A program made the translations under genes and the position numbers. A DNA stretch of 64,000 nucleotides, taken from positions 992,001 through 1,056,000 of the forward strand of contig NZ_CP138953.1 of assembly GCF_047126315.1 (NCBI RefSeq), in the 5' to 3' direction. How positions within the stretch are numbered: the first letter of the stretch is position 1; each line of letters begins with the position of its first letter. Positions 15,981 to 25,316 of this stretch are shown here, in pieces. The notes beneath the pieces are model-generated. The model saw only the letters and a list, made by a program, of their open reading frames with translations. It was not told where the DNA came from and searched no databases. This DNA is from Shimia sp022448905 (lineage in GTDB: Bacteria > Pseudomonadota > Alphaproteobacteria > Rhodobacterales > Rhodobacteraceae).

Positions 15981-16943
15981 ATGCGATTCCCTCGGCGAAA
16001 TTTTTTGATGGCAGCAGTCGTTGCCATGTTCAGCACGGCGACACCGTCGTTTGCGGATGAGGCCCTGCAAGTTGTGGCGACCACGGGTATGATTGCTGAT
16101 ACCGCGCGGCGTATTGGTGGGGATGCCGTTGAGGTCAAAGGGCTTATGGGCGCTGGTGTTGACCCGCACGCTTACCGTCAGACCCGCACAGATATTGTTG
16201 CCATGACCAAAGCTGACCTTGTGTTGTGGCACGGCCTGTATCTGGAAGCGCAAATGGAAGACTTCATGCACAAGTTGGAGCAGCGGGGAACGGTTGTTGC
16301 AGTGACCGACACGCTGCCTCGGGAGATGCTACGTGGACATGACGATTATGCCGATAAGTTTGACCCCCATGTGTGGATGGATCCACAGCTGTGGGTGTTT
16401 GTAACTGAACGGGTGCGTGATGCGTTGATCGAGAAAATGCCCGCGGCAGAGGCGCAGTTTGTGGCCAACGCCGACACCTTCCTTGCAGAGCTGTCAGACT
16501 TGAGTGCCTACGCAGAGAAGTCGCTGACCACGGTGCCGGAAGAGGCGCGTATTCTGCTGACAGCGCATGATGCCTTTGGCTACTTTGGCGCGGCCTACGG
16601 TTTCTCGGTTCTGGGTGTTCAGGGCATCTCCACTGAGAGCGAGGCCGGTTTGAATCGGATCAGCAGCTTGGTGGACACATTGATCGAACGCGACATCAAA
16701 GCCGTATTTGTTGAAAGCTCCGTGTCAGATCGCACCGTTCGGGCGCTTGTTGAAGGCGCGGCGGCCAAAGGCCATGAAGTGGCGATTGGTGGCGAGCTGT
16801 TCTCGGACGCGATGGGGCCGAATGGAACCTATGAGGGCACCTATGTGGGCATGATTGACCACAACATCACCATCATCAGCGATGCGCTGGGCGGGGATGT
16901 ACCGGAACGCGGTATGAATAATCGCCTGTCGGCGGGATCGTAA
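15981..16943 (+). CDS. sitA: Manganese/iron ABC transporter, substrate-binding protein
   Basis: 320 residues of the cluster 9 (TroA/SitA/ZnuA) family, periplasmic. A signal peptide spans ~1-25 (MRFPRRNFLMAAVVAMFSTA, cleavage near SFA|DE). Metal ligands fit the family: His63 in DPHAYRQT, His130 in FDPHVWMD, Glu in ISTESEAG and Asp in ELFSDAMG. The absence of a His-rich loop argues for manganese/iron rather than zinc. First of four genes sitABCD, with GGAGAGA before the ATG. Likely repressed by a Fur/Mur-type regulator at the site described upstream. Confidence 0.9.
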   Translation: MRFPRRNFLMAAVVAMFSTATPSFADEALQVVATTGMIADTARRIGGDAVEVKGLMGAGVDPHAYRQTRTDIVAMTKADLVLWHGLYLEAQMEDFMHKLEQRGTVVAVTDTLPREMLRGHDDYADKFDPHVWMDPQLWVFVTERVRDALIEKMPAAEAQFVANADTFLAELSDLSAYAEKSLTTVPEEARILLTAHDAFGYFGAAYGFSVLGVQGISTESEAGLNRISSLVDTLIERDIKAVFVESSVSDRTVRALVEGAAAKGHEVAIGGELFSDAMGPNGTYEGTYVGMIDHNITIISDALGGDVPERGMNNRLSAGS

Positions 16944-16953
16944 GGACAAGACC

Positions 16954-17760
16954 ATGAGCCTGGAAGTGGCAGCAAATATGGGCGCAACGCCTAAAGCAGA
17001 GATCCCAGCGGACAGCCCGATGGTGATCCGGGGCATGACCGTCTCCTATGGTCAGAAGCCGGTGGTGTTCTCGGTGGATATGACGGTGGCCGAGGGCTCG
17101 ATGACCGCGATCATTGGCCCCAACGGTGCCGGTAAATCCACGTTGTTGAAGGCCGCTTTGGGTATTGTGCAGCCGCTGGCAGGCCAGGCTCTGGTCTTCG
17201 GGAAACCGTTGCAATCGGCGCGCCATCGCATTGCCTATGTGCCGCAGCGCGCCAGCGTGGATTGGGATTTCCCGACCCGCGTAATTGATGTGGTGCTGAT
17301 GGGGCTCTATCGCGAGCTGGGCTTGCTGCGTCGCATCCGTCCGCATCACATTGAAAAGGCGCGGGCCTGTCTGGAGCGGGTGGGCATGACAGATTTTGCC
17401 GATCGCCAGATCGGGCAGCTTTCCGGTGGGCAGCAACAGCGTGTGTTCCTCGCGCGAGCGCTGGCACAGGAGGCGGATCTCTATTTGCTGGATGAGCCTT
17501 TTGCCGGTGTTGATGCGGCGACGGAAAAAGCCATCATTGATGTGCTGAAGTCCCTGCGTTCTGAGGGCAAAACCGTTGTGGCGGTTCATCACGACCTGAC
17601 AACGGTACGCAGTTATTTTGACCGGGTGTTCCTGATCAACACACGCAAGATGGCGGAAGGCACGGTGGATGACGCCTTTACGTCTGAGAACTTGAACCAG
17701 ACCTACGGCGGGCGGTTGGCGACTGGCCAGATCGACCAGCTGGAGCTGGCAGCAGGCTAA
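16954..17760 (+). CDS. sitB: Manganese/iron ABC transporter, ATP-binding protein
   Basis: 268-residue ABC ATPase. Walker A GPNGAGKST is at 55-63, the signature LSGGQQQR about 157-164, Walker B LYLLDEPF follows, and the switch is VAVHHDL. The N-terminal ~25 residues (MSLEVAANMGATPKAEIPAD) are an extra leader before MVIRGMTVSYG, so an internal ATG at the MVIRGM position is a possible alternative start. Ten bp separate it from sitA and three bp from sitC, consistent with one transcript. Confidence 0.9.
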   Translation: MSLEVAANMGATPKAEIPADSPMVIRGMTVSYGQKPVVFSVDMTVAEGSMTAIIGPNGAGKSTLLKAALGIVQPLAGQALVFGKPLQSARHRIAYVPQRASVDWDFPTRVIDVVLMGLYRELGLLRRIRPHHIEKARACLERVGMTDFADRQIGQLSGGQQQRVFLARALAQEADLYLLDEPFAGVDAATEKAIIDVLKSLRSEGKTVVAVHHDLTTVRSYFDRVFLINTRKMAEGTVDDAFTSENLNQTYGGRLATGQIDQLELAAG

Positions 17761-17763
17761 CTC

Positions 17764-18969
17764 ATGTTTTGGAATGCGTTGACTTTGCAGCTTGGCTATA
17801 ACGCTACGCTGGTGACCATTGGTGCGACCTTGCTGGGCATTGCGGCGGGGGTAACCGGGACGTTTTTGTACCTGCGCAAGCGGGCGTTGGTGAGTGATGC
17901 GATCAGCCACGCAACCCTGCCTGGGGTGGGCATTGCCTTTATGCTCATGGTTCTTTTGGGTGGTGATGGGCGGGCCTTGCCGGGCTTGTTACTGGGCGCG
18001 GCGGTGTCCTCCTGGGTTGGATTGCTCTGTGTGAGTTGGCTCACGCAACGGACGCGCTTGTCCGAGGATGCCGCGATTGGCGCGGTGCTGTCAGTGTTTT
18101 TTGGCTTTGGTATTGTGTTGCTGACGGTGATCCAAACCATGGGCGCAGGGCGCGCGGCCGGTTTGGAAAGCTTCCTGCTTGGCGCTACGGCGGGCATGTT
18201 GTTCAACGATGCCTTGGTGATTGCCGGCGGCGGCGCGCTGACGCTGGTGGCGGTGCTGATCCTGCGGCGTCCGATGACGTTGTTGGCGTTTGATCCGGAA
18301 TATGCGGCGGCACGCGGCATCAACGTCGGGCGTATGGATCTCGCGATTATGGCGCTTGCATTGGCGGTAACTGTGATTGGCCTGAAGATTGTGGGGCTCA
18401 TTCTGATTGTGGCCATGCTGATCATTCCGCCGGTCACAGCGCGGTTCTGGACCGAGCGCACCGATCATATGGTGATGATTACAGGACTTTGCGGTGGTTT
18501 GGCCGCCTGGATTGGTGCGGGGCTATCCGCCGTGGCACCGGCGATGCCTACCGGGCCGATCATTGTGTTGGTGAGCTTTGGCTTGTTTGTTGCTTCGCTG
18601 CTGTTGGCGCCAAATCGCGGGGTTTTGGCAGTTTACTTGCGGCATGTGCGGTTTCAGCGGCGGGTGCATCTGCGCCAAGGTTTGCTTGCCTTAGCACAGG
18701 GGCAGCCAATTTATGAGGCATATACGGTGCGCCTGTTGAAACAGGCTGGGCTGGCGCATGCCGATGGCGTCCCAACCGAAGCAGGACGGGCACGTGCTGC
18801 GAAGGCGTTGCGGGACGAAAAGCGCTGGGAGCTCGTGCGGGCGGATCAAGCATTTGAGAGTGCCGCCGCGCTTTACGACGGGTTGCGCGACATTGAGACC
18901 GTGCTGACTGGCGATCAAATTTCGGAAATAGATCAACGCATTGGCGGACCGCAGGGGGTGGCATCATGA
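17764..18969 (+). CDS. sitC: Manganese/iron ABC transporter permease with C-terminal winged-helix-like extension
   Basis: 401 residues. The first ~285 form a standard cluster 9 permease with about eight or nine hydrophobic spans (GVTGTFLYLRKRALVSDAIS, RGINVGRMD, IVGLILIVAMLIIPPVTARF). After that comes a ~115-residue cytoplasmic tail (LRQGLLALAQGQPIYEAYTV, then VPTEAGRARAAKALRDEKRW and a final helix pair) that resembles a degenerate DtxR/MntR winged helix with the helix that follows it. Such fusions are known in some manganese permeases and may sense metal inside the cell. Overlaps sitD by 4 bp (ATGA). Confidence 0.88.
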   Translation: MFWNALTLQLGYNATLVTIGATLLGIAAGVTGTFLYLRKRALVSDAISHATLPGVGIAFMLMVLLGGDGRALPGLLLGAAVSSWVGLLCVSWLTQRTRLSEDAAIGAVLSVFFGFGIVLLTVIQTMGAGRAAGLESFLLGATAGMLFNDALVIAGGGALTLVAVLILRRPMTLLAFDPEYAAARGINVGRMDLAIMALALAVTVIGLKIVGLILIVAMLIIPPVTARFWTERTDHMVMITGLCGGLAAWIGAGLSAVAPAMPTGPIIVLVSFGLFVASLLLAPNRGVLAVYLRHVRFQRRVHLRQGLLALAQGQPIYEAYTVRLLKQAGLAHADGVPTEAGRARAAKALRDEKRWELVRADQAFESAAALYDGLRDIETVLTGDQISEIDQRIGGPQGVAS

Positions 18970-19892
18970 GTGGCGAAGAATTTGTACCACTATCGTTGAC
19001 GCCGATGTTGATTGGTGTGTTGGCAGCGGTGGCTTGCGCATTGCCTGGTAATTTTCTGGTGCTGCGTAAGCAGGCGCTGATTGGGGATGCGATTTCCCAT
19101 GTGGTGCTGCCGGGCATTGTGGTGGCGTTTTTGATCACCGGTGTGGTGGCGGCCGCGCCAATGATGTTGGGTGCGGCAGGGGCGGCTTTGGTGTCTGTGG
19201 TGATGATTGAAGCCATTCGGCGGCTGGGCAATATCGAGCCCGGCGCGGCAATGGGGCTAACCTTTACGACATTGTTTGCAGCCGGTGTTTTGCTTTTGGA
19301 ACAAAGTGATACGTCCTCTGTGCATCTGGACGTGGAGCACGCGCTGTATGGCAATCTGGAGAGCTTGATCTGGCTGGATGCAATCGGTTGGGAAAGCTTG
19401 CTTGACCCCGTTGCCTTGGCGGGGTTGCCGCCGGAGTTGGGCCGGGTTGTGATCGCGTTGCTCGGTGTTTGTGCGTTCCTATGGCTGTTTTGGCGACCAC
19501 TGGTGTTGTCCACGTTTGACGAGAGTTTTGCGCAGGCCATGGGCATTGCGACCAACCGTGTGGGCGTGGCGCTGGTGATGGTGGCGGCTTTGGCGGCGGT
19601 GGCGGCGTTTGATGCGGTGGGGTCGATCATCGTGATCGCGATGTTCATTTGCCCGCCGGCGGCGGCGCGTTTGATGACCAACCGGTTGGAACATCAGGTG
19701 GGCTGGAGCGTTGTTTTTGCAGTGCTTTCTGCTGTTTTTGGTTATGTCTTTGCCGGATATGGGCCATTGTGGTTGGGTTTTGACAATGCGGTGAGCGCAG
19801 CGGGCATGATCGCTACGGTGTCCGGGATTATTCTTGCTATTGCAGCGTGTTTTGCACCCCACCGGCATCGCAGCGGGGCGCCAGCGGTTTAG
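18966..19892 (+). CDS. sitD: Manganese/iron ABC transporter permease
   Basis: 308 residues, second permease of the sitABCD importer. It has the family start LTPMLIGVLAAVACALPGNF, LVLRKQALIGDAISH, and MGIATNRVGVALVMVAALAAVAA plus IVIAMFICPPAAARLM, with about eight hydrophobic spans. No cytoplasmic extension here, unlike sitC. Starts inside the sitC stop codon. Its 3' end overlaps the convergent sulP gene by 4 bp, so no terminator separates the two. Confidence 0.9.
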   Translation: MSGEEFVPLSLTPMLIGVLAAVACALPGNFLVLRKQALIGDAISHVVLPGIVVAFLITGVVAAAPMMLGAAGAALVSVVMIEAIRRLGNIEPGAAMGLTFTTLFAAGVLLLEQSDTSSVHLDVEHALYGNLESLIWLDAIGWESLLDPVALAGLPPELGRVVIALLGVCAFLWLFWRPLVLSTFDESFAQAMGIATNRVGVALVMVAALAAVAAFDAVGSIIVIAMFICPPAAARLMTNRLEHQVGWSVVFAVLSAVFGYVFAGYGPLWLGFDNAVSAAGMIATVSGIILAIAACFAPHRHRSGAPAV

Positions 19893-21622
19893 GCCGCTTG
19901 ACTGCTGTCTGTCGTGGTGAGTTCTGTCCACGCGTCATATTGAGACAGGAAGATCTCGCCGCTTAGGTCTTCGAGGAAATGGCTGCGCTTGAGACGGTCC
20001 ATGACGGGGCCTTTGACCTCTGAGAAATGCAGGCGGATGTCGAGTTCTTTGAGGCGGCTGTTGATCGCCTCAAGGCTTTCCAGCGCGCTCATGTCGATCT
20101 CGTTCACAGCTGAGGCCATGAGCACCACATCGGTGATCGGTTGGTCACAGACCACGCGGTCATAGACATAGTCTTCCAAGAATCGTGCGTTGGCGAAATA
20201 CAGGCTTTCGTCAATGCGCAGCGTGACCAAGTGCGGTGCGGTTTTTACCGTGTGGCGCAGGATGTTACGGAAGTGCTGTGTTCCGGGCACAAGGCCGACC
20301 TCCGCCACATGCGGACGGCTGGTTTTGTAGAGATGCAAGGCGATGGAGAGGATCACACCGGCGCTGACACCAACCTCGACGCCAAGGCCCAATGTGAGTG
20401 CAATGGTGGTGGCGACGGCGGCAAAATCAACGCGGGAATAGCCCCAAGCGTGGCGCAGTATGGAGAGGTCGACGAGGCTGAGCACGGCGACGATGATGGT
20501 GGCGGCGAGGGTGGCTTTGGGCAGGAAGAACAATAGCGGGGTCAGGAAAAGCGCGGCACCGGCGATGCCGACGGCGGTGAAGGCCCCGGCGGCGGGGGTT
20601 TGTGCGCCTGCGTCGAAGTTCACAACCGAGCGGGCAAATCCGCCGGTGACCGGGTAACCACCTGAAATCGCTGAGGCAATGTTGGAGGTGCCGAGGCCGA
20701 TGAGTTCCTGGTCCGGGTCGATGCGCTGGCGGCGTTTGGCGGCGAGGGTCTGGGCGACAGAGACACTTTCAACGAAGCCGATGATGGAGATCAGGAGTGC
20801 GGCCAAGAAGAGTTGGGACCACAAGTCCGGGGAGAAACTGGGGGCTGAAAGTGGCGGCAAGCCGGTTGGTACGGTGCCAACGATGGCCACGCCTTTCCCC
20901 GCAAGATCATAGACATATACGGACAGCGTGGTGGCGGCGACGGCGACGACGGGGCCGGCTTTGGTGAGGACGTCCGCGAGGCGAGGACCGGCGCCGAGCT
21001 TGAGCAGGAGCGGTTTGAGGCCTTTGCGGGTCCAGAAGAGGAAGGCCAAGGCGGTTACGCCAAGGGTAACTGTGTAGAGGTTGGCTTCTGGCAAATGAGT
21101 CACCAAAGATCCCAGCAAATCGGGCAAAGTATGGCCGTGGGCGGTGATGCCGAGGATGTGTTTCAACTGGCTTGTGGCGATCAGGAGTCCGGAGGCGGTG
21201 ATGAAGCCTGCGATCACCGGATGGGACAGGAAATTGGCAAGGAAACCAAGGCGTAAGACGCCCATCAGGGTGAGCATGACGCCGGACATGAAGGCCAGTG
21301 AGATGGCCGCGATCAGGTAGTCTGTTGTGCCTTGTAAAGCGACGTTTCCGAGGGCGGTGGCGGTCATCAGGGAGACCACGGCGACGGGGCCGACGGCGAG
21401 CACGCGGGAGGTGCCGAAGATGGCGTAGGCGACTAGTGGCAGGATGGAGGCATAAAGGCCCACTTCGGGCGGCAGACCGGCGAGCAGGGCGTAGGCCAGA
21501 GATTGCGGAATCAGCATGATCGTCACGATTACGGCGGCCATAAGGTCGGCGCCAAGTATCTGACGGTCATAGGTTTTTACCCAATCTAGGATCGGGAAGT
21601 AACGCTTGAGCTGGTGTGGCAT
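19889..21622 (-). CDS. SulP-family anion permease with STAS domain
   Basis: 577 residues from the ATG at 21622; an in-frame start at 21664 would overlap the operator-like repeat. Residues ~10-420 form the membrane domain, with the SulP signature DLMAAVIVTIMLIPQSLAYA and PEVGLYAS near the start. The C-terminal ~130 residues form a STAS domain (VTLRIDESLYFANARFLEDY, then VVLMASAVNEIDMSALESLE). Transport of sulfate, bicarbonate or another anion cannot be decided from sequence. An ATTC-N8-GAAT inverted repeat just upstream resembles sites of persulfide-sensing ArsR proteins (SqrR/BigR), which would point to a role in sulfur handling. Confidence 0.9.
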   Translation of the reverse strand: MPHQLKRYFPILDWVKTYDRQILGADLMAAVIVTIMLIPQSLAYALLAGLPPEVGLYASILPLVAYAIFGTSRVLAVGPVAVVSLMTATALGNVALQGTTDYLIAAISLAFMSGVMLTLMGVLRLGFLANFLSHPVIAGFITASGLLIATSQLKHILGITAHGHTLPDLLGSLVTHLPEANLYTVTLGVTALAFLFWTRKGLKPLLLKLGAGPRLADVLTKAGPVVAVAATTLSVYVYDLAGKGVAIVGTVPTGLPPLSAPSFSPDLWSQLFLAALLISIIGFVESVSVAQTLAAKRRQRIDPDQELIGLGTSNIASAISGGYPVTGGFARSVVNFDAGAQTPAAGAFTAVGIAGAALFLTPLLFFLPKATLAATIIVAVLSLVDLSILRHAWGYSRVDFAAVATTIALTLGLGVEVGVSAGVILSIALHLYKTSRPHVAEVGLVPGTQHFRNILRHTVKTAPHLVTLRIDESLYFANARFLEDYVYDRVVCDQPITDVVLMASAVNEIDMSALESLEAINSRLKELDIRLHFSEVKGPVMDRLKRSHFLEDLSGEIFLSQYDAWTELTTTDSSQAA

Positions 21623-21656
21623 GGGGGCCTCATGAGAGTCGCGGGTGCACTCTATA

Positions 21657-21674
21657 TATTCCAAAAATGGAATA
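21657..21674. promoter_or_regulatory. Inverted repeat TATTCCA-AAAA-TGGAATA (ATTC-N8-GAAT) before sulP
   Basis: Perfect 7-bp arms 35-52 bp upstream of the sulP ATG. The ATTC-N8-GAAT layout is the consensus I recall for SqrR/BigR/YgaV-type sulfide-responsive repressors. Candidate operator. Confidence 0.5.
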
Positions 21675-21873
21675 AGAAAACCCTTACGGGAAAACTTGTT
21701 GGCAGATAGGGACGCGGCTCAAAGGTTAACGCAGTTCGCTTGGCCGGATGGGACGTCGGTATTACGTCGGTATCGCGACTGTTTTGCGGAGGTGCAAAAA
21801 GTGACGTCCACGTCAGGTTAACGAGCGTCTGGAGCACGCGGCCCGGAGCGATGGGCCCCGAGCCGCAGGGATT

Positions 21874-23226
21874 TTAGGCGGATGCGAAGCCGGTGTCCAA
21901 AGCGGAGAGGATGGTGTTCACCTCGCCCTCGGAAATGGTCAGCGGTGGGGACATCAGGATGTTATGCGCGCCAAGGCGGACCATGGAGCCGGCCTGATAG
22001 GTGGCCTCATGGATCTTTTTCATGGTGGCCATGTCCATCGGGGTTTTGGCGGTGGCGTCAGAGACCAGCTCGATGCCGGTCATGAGGCCGTGACCGCCAC
22101 GTATGTCGCCGATGATGTCGTATTTCTCAGCCAGCTTTTTCACGCCTTCAAACAGTTGCGTGCCACGGGCGGCGGCGTTGGTCTTCAGGTCGAGACGGGT
22201 GGTCTCTGCCAAAGTGGCAATCACGGCGGCGGAGCCAACCGGATGAGCCGAGTAGGTGTAGCCGTGGAAGATACCCGCTTCGCCGGTTTGGTCGTTTTCA
22301 AACACGTCGGCAACTTTGTCGCCGACCATGCAGGCACCAACTGGGAAGTAGCCGGAGGTGATGCCCTTGGCGGTGGTCATCATGTCAGGCTGCACACCCC
22401 AGTGCCGCGCACCGGACCAGTCGCCGGTGCGGCCAAAGCCGGTGATGACTTCGTCAGAAATCATCAGGATGCCATGGCGATCACAAATCTCCCGCATCAG
22501 CTTCATGAAAGAGGCGTCTGGCACAATCACACCACCCGCGCCCTGGATCGGCTCCATGATGAAGGCGGCGATGGTTTTTGGGTCTTGGAAGGCGATCTCG
22601 TCCTCAAAAGCGGCGGCGATGTTTTGCGCCAGCTGGGCCGGATCGCTTTCGTGGAACGGGTTGCGGTAGGTATAGGGCGACGGCAGGTGGAAACAGCCGG
22701 GCAGCAGCGGTTCGTAGTTGATGCGGAAACGGTTGTTGCCATTTACCGACGCGCCGCCAAAGTGCGTGCCGTGGTAGCCTTTTTTAAGGCTGATGAATTT
22801 GGTGCGGGTCGGCTCGCCACGCAGGCGGTGGTACTGGCGGGAGAGACGCAGGGCGGTTTCCACGGAGTCCGAGCCACCGGAGGTGAAGAACACACGCGAC
22901 ATGCCGTCCTCAGCGAAGAACTCGCGCACCGCATAGGAGGCCTCGATGGCCGGTGGGTTCGAGGTCCCGGCAAAGGCGGAGTAGTACGGCAGATCATAGA
23001 GTTGTTTGGCGATGGCCTCTTTCACCACGTCGTTGGAGTAGCCGAGGTTGACGCACCACAAGCCGCCCACCGCATCCACGGTGGAATGGCCGTCGATGTC
23101 GGTGATGTTCACCCCTTCCGCGCCTTTGATGATCTTGGGTGGGGTGCTGTGGCTGTCCGCTGGTGCGCCCATCGGATGCCAGAGATGGCGGGCGTTGTTT
23201 TCCGTCAGGAAGTTGTCGTCTTTCAT
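21874..23226 (-). CDS. Class III omega-aminotransferase (amine:pyruvate type)
   Basis: 450 residues, cytoplasmic PLP enzyme. It begins like omega-transaminases (ARHLWHPMGAP, DAVGGLWCVNLGYSN), has the cofactor loop SGGSDSVETA (116-125), Asp258 in ISDEVITGFGRTG and the PLP lysine Lys287 in TTAKGITSGY. MEPIQGAGGVIVP is typical of amine:pyruvate enzymes such as those for putrescine, beta-alanine or taurine-like amines; it is clearly distinct from Tpa at 865-2265. The substrate is not resolved. A 14-bp palindrome about 45 bp upstream is shared with the aldehyde dehydrogenase gene at 7655-9082. Confidence 0.87.
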   Translation of the reverse strand: MKDDNFLTENNARHLWHPMGAPADSHSTPPKIIKGAEGVNITDIDGHSTVDAVGGLWCVNLGYSNDVVKEAIAKQLYDLPYYSAFAGTSNPPAIEASYAVREFFAEDGMSRVFFTSGGSDSVETALRLSRQYHRLRGEPTRTKFISLKKGYHGTHFGGASVNGNNRFRINYEPLLPGCFHLPSPYTYRNPFHESDPAQLAQNIAAAFEDEIAFQDPKTIAAFIMEPIQGAGGVIVPDASFMKLMREICDRHGILMISDEVITGFGRTGDWSGARHWGVQPDMMTTAKGITSGYFPVGACMVGDKVADVFENDQTGEAGIFHGYTYSAHPVGSAAVIATLAETTRLDLKTNAAARGTQLFEGVKKLAEKYDIIGDIRGGHGLMTGIELVSDATAKTPMDMATMKKIHEATYQAGSMVRLGAHNILMSPPLTISEGEVNTILSALDTGFASA

Positions 23227-23270
23227 GGCTGTGCTCCCTAAGCGGCAGGGGTGATTCCTGCGTGTTTTGA

Positions 23271-23284
23271 AATTTGATCAAATT
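23271..23284. promoter_or_regulatory. Palindrome AATTTGATCAAATT (copy 2)
   Basis: Perfect 14-bp palindrome between the divergent aminotransferase and mutL genes, identical to 9167-9180. Candidate operator for the aminotransferase gene. Confidence 0.6.
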
Positions 23285-23402
23285 ATGGAGTCGCGGTGAG
23301 ATCCTGTCCAGAGAAAGAGCGACAGCGGGTTGGGAAAAAGCGACGCAGAGGAACCGCAATCTTGGTGGTAGAATCAAAGGGGAACATGCTAGATTTCGTC
23401 TT

Positions 23403-25316
23403 ATGCCTGTGGATAACCCCAATATAAGCTCCGAAAACGCTCCTTCCTTGCCTGTTATTCGGCAACTGGACGACGCTGCGATCAACCGAATTGCTGCCGG
23501 TGAGGTGGTCGAACGTCCAGCTTCTGCGGTGAAAGAACTGGTGGAAAACGCCATTGATGCGGGCAGTCGGCGGATTGAAATTGCCTATGCTGACGGCGGC
23601 AAGACGCTGATCCGCATCACCGATGATGGCTGTGGCATCACCGAGGAACAACTGCCGTTGGCGCTGTCGCGCCATGCGACGTCCAAGATTGATGGCACGG
23701 ACCTGCTGGATATTCACACCTTTGGCTTTCGCGGAGAGGCGTTGCCTAGCTTGGGCGCGGTAGGACGGTTGAGCATCACCAGCCGGGTTGGCAAAGCGTC
23801 TGCGGCGCAGATTTCTGTGGAAGGTGGCGCGATGAGCGCGGTGAAACCGGCGGCACTGTCCGGCGGCACCATCGTGGAATTACGTGATCTGTTTTACGCC
23901 ACGCCGGCGCGGTTGAAATTTATGCGGTCCGATCGGGCGGAGGCGCAGGCGATTACCGATGTGGTCAAGCGTCTGGCGATGGCGGAGCCGTTTGTAGGCT
24001 TCACATTGCGCGATGTGACCGGCGGGGGCGAAGGCCGCGTGACCTTCCGCGTGGAGGCCGAAAACGGCGACCTGTTTGACGCGCTGCATGGCCGGTTGGC
24101 GCGGATATTGGGCAAGGAGTTTGCCGAAAACGCACTGAAGATTGATGCGGAGCGGGAGGGGCTGCGGCTGATTGGTTATGCGGCGCTGCCAACTTATTCG
24201 CGCGGGTCGTCGGTGGCGCAGTATCTGTTTGTGAACGGGCGTCCGGTGAAGGACAAACTGCTCGTCGGCGCGCTGCGCGGGGCGTATTTTGACTACCTGA
24301 GCCGGGATCGCCATCCGGCGGCGGCGCTGTTCATTGATTGTGATCCACATCTGGTGGATGTGAACGTGCACCCGGCCAAATCTGAGGTGCGGTTCCGTGA
24401 TCCGGGGCTGGCGCGCGGGCTGATTGTGTCGAGCTTGCGCCATGCCTTGGCGGAAGCAGGCCACCGTGCGTCGACCACGGTGGCAAACTCGACGTTGGAT
24501 GCTTTCAAACCGGAACCGCTCGGCCACATGGGCGCTTTGGGGGCGACGCCTAGCGCGCCCGCGGGTCCCGCTCGGGTTTACCAAATGGATCGGCCAAGTT
24601 TGGGCGCCCGCACAGCAGCCTATCAGGCGCAGGCGCCATTGCCGCAAGAGCCGGGGTTTGCGGATTTGACCGAGGCCTATTCCGCGCGGGTGGAACCGGT
24701 GGAGACCGAGGTTGCACAGGAGGTGCCTGCCGAAGGGCTGCCGCTGGGCGCGGCGCGGGCGCAGGTGCATGAGAATTACATCGTGGCGCAGACCGAGACC
24801 GGCATGGTGATTGTCGATCAGCACGCGGCACATGAGCGGCTGGTTTACGAGAAACTCAAACGTCAGATGGCGGAGAACGGCGTGGCGGCGCAGGCCTTGT
24901 TAATTCCCGAGATTGTTGAACTCTCGGAAGGCGACTGCGCGCGGATCATGACCGTGGCCGACGAACTGTCCAAGCTGGGGCTGACGATTGAGGCTTTTGG
25001 CGGCGGCGCGGTGGCGGTGCGCGAAACCCCTGCGCTCTTGGGCGAGGTGAATGCGCGGGCCATGGTGCTTGATATTCTCGATGAGCTGGATGATGCGGGC
25101 GAAAGCATGTTGGTGCAGGCCAAGCTGGAGGCGATCCTCAGTCGTGTGGCCTGTCATGGCTCGATCCGCTCGGGGCGGCGGATGCGGGGCGAAGAGATGA
25201 ACGCGCTGCTGCGGGAGATGGAGGCGACGCCGCATTCCGGGCAATGCAACCACGGGCGGCCAACCTATGTGGAATTGAAACTGGCCGATATTGAGCGGCT
25301 GTTTGGACGGACGTGA
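23403..25316 (+). CDS. mutL: DNA mismatch repair protein MutL
   Basis: 637 residues. N-terminal GHKL ATPase: INRIAAGEVVERPASAVKEL, NAIDAGS, DDGCGI and GFRGEALPS; a transducer domain with RPVKDK and DVNVHPAKSEVRF; a proline/alanine-rich linker (~380-460); and a C-terminal dimerisation domain. DQHAAHERLVYEK and CHGSIRSGRR with QCNHGRPT match the metal-binding endonuclease motifs of MutL from MutH-lacking bacteria, so nicking activity is likely. The ATG at 23403 is used because the family starts with a short leader before IRQLDDAAINRIAAGE; no strong ribosome site is seen. It overlaps rmuC (TGATG). Confidence 0.92.
   Translation: MPVDNPNISSENAPSLPVIRQLDDAAINRIAAGEVVERPASAVKELVENAIDAGSRRIEIAYADGGKTLIRITDDGCGITEEQLPLALSRHATSKIDGTDLLDIHTFGFRGEALPSLGAVGRLSITSRVGKASAAQISVEGGAMSAVKPAALSGGTIVELRDLFYATPARLKFMRSDRAEAQAITDVVKRLAMAEPFVGFTLRDVTGGGEGRVTFRVEAENGDLFDALHGRLARILGKEFAENALKIDAEREGLRLIGYAALPTYSRGSSVAQYLFVNGRPVKDKLLVGALRGAYFDYLSRDRHPAAALFIDCDPHLVDVNVHPAKSEVRFRDPGLARGLIVSSLRHALAEAGHRASTTVANSTLDAFKPEPLGHMGALGATPSAPAGPARVYQMDRPSLGARTAAYQAQAPLPQEPGFADLTEAYSARVEPVETEVAQEVPAEGLPLGAARAQVHENYIVAQTETGMVIVDQHAAHERLVYEKLKRQMAENGVAAQALLIPEIVELSEGDCARIMTVADELSKLGLTIEAFGGGAVAVRETPALLGEVNARAMVLDILDELDDAGESMLVQAKLEAILSRVACHGSIRSGRRMRGEEMNALLREMEATPHSGQCNHGRPTYVELKLADIERLFGRT

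Noticed and set aside
21964..23241. 425-codon plus-strand open frame over the aminotransferase
   Set aside because: Antisense shadow of a well-supported class III aminotransferase gene.
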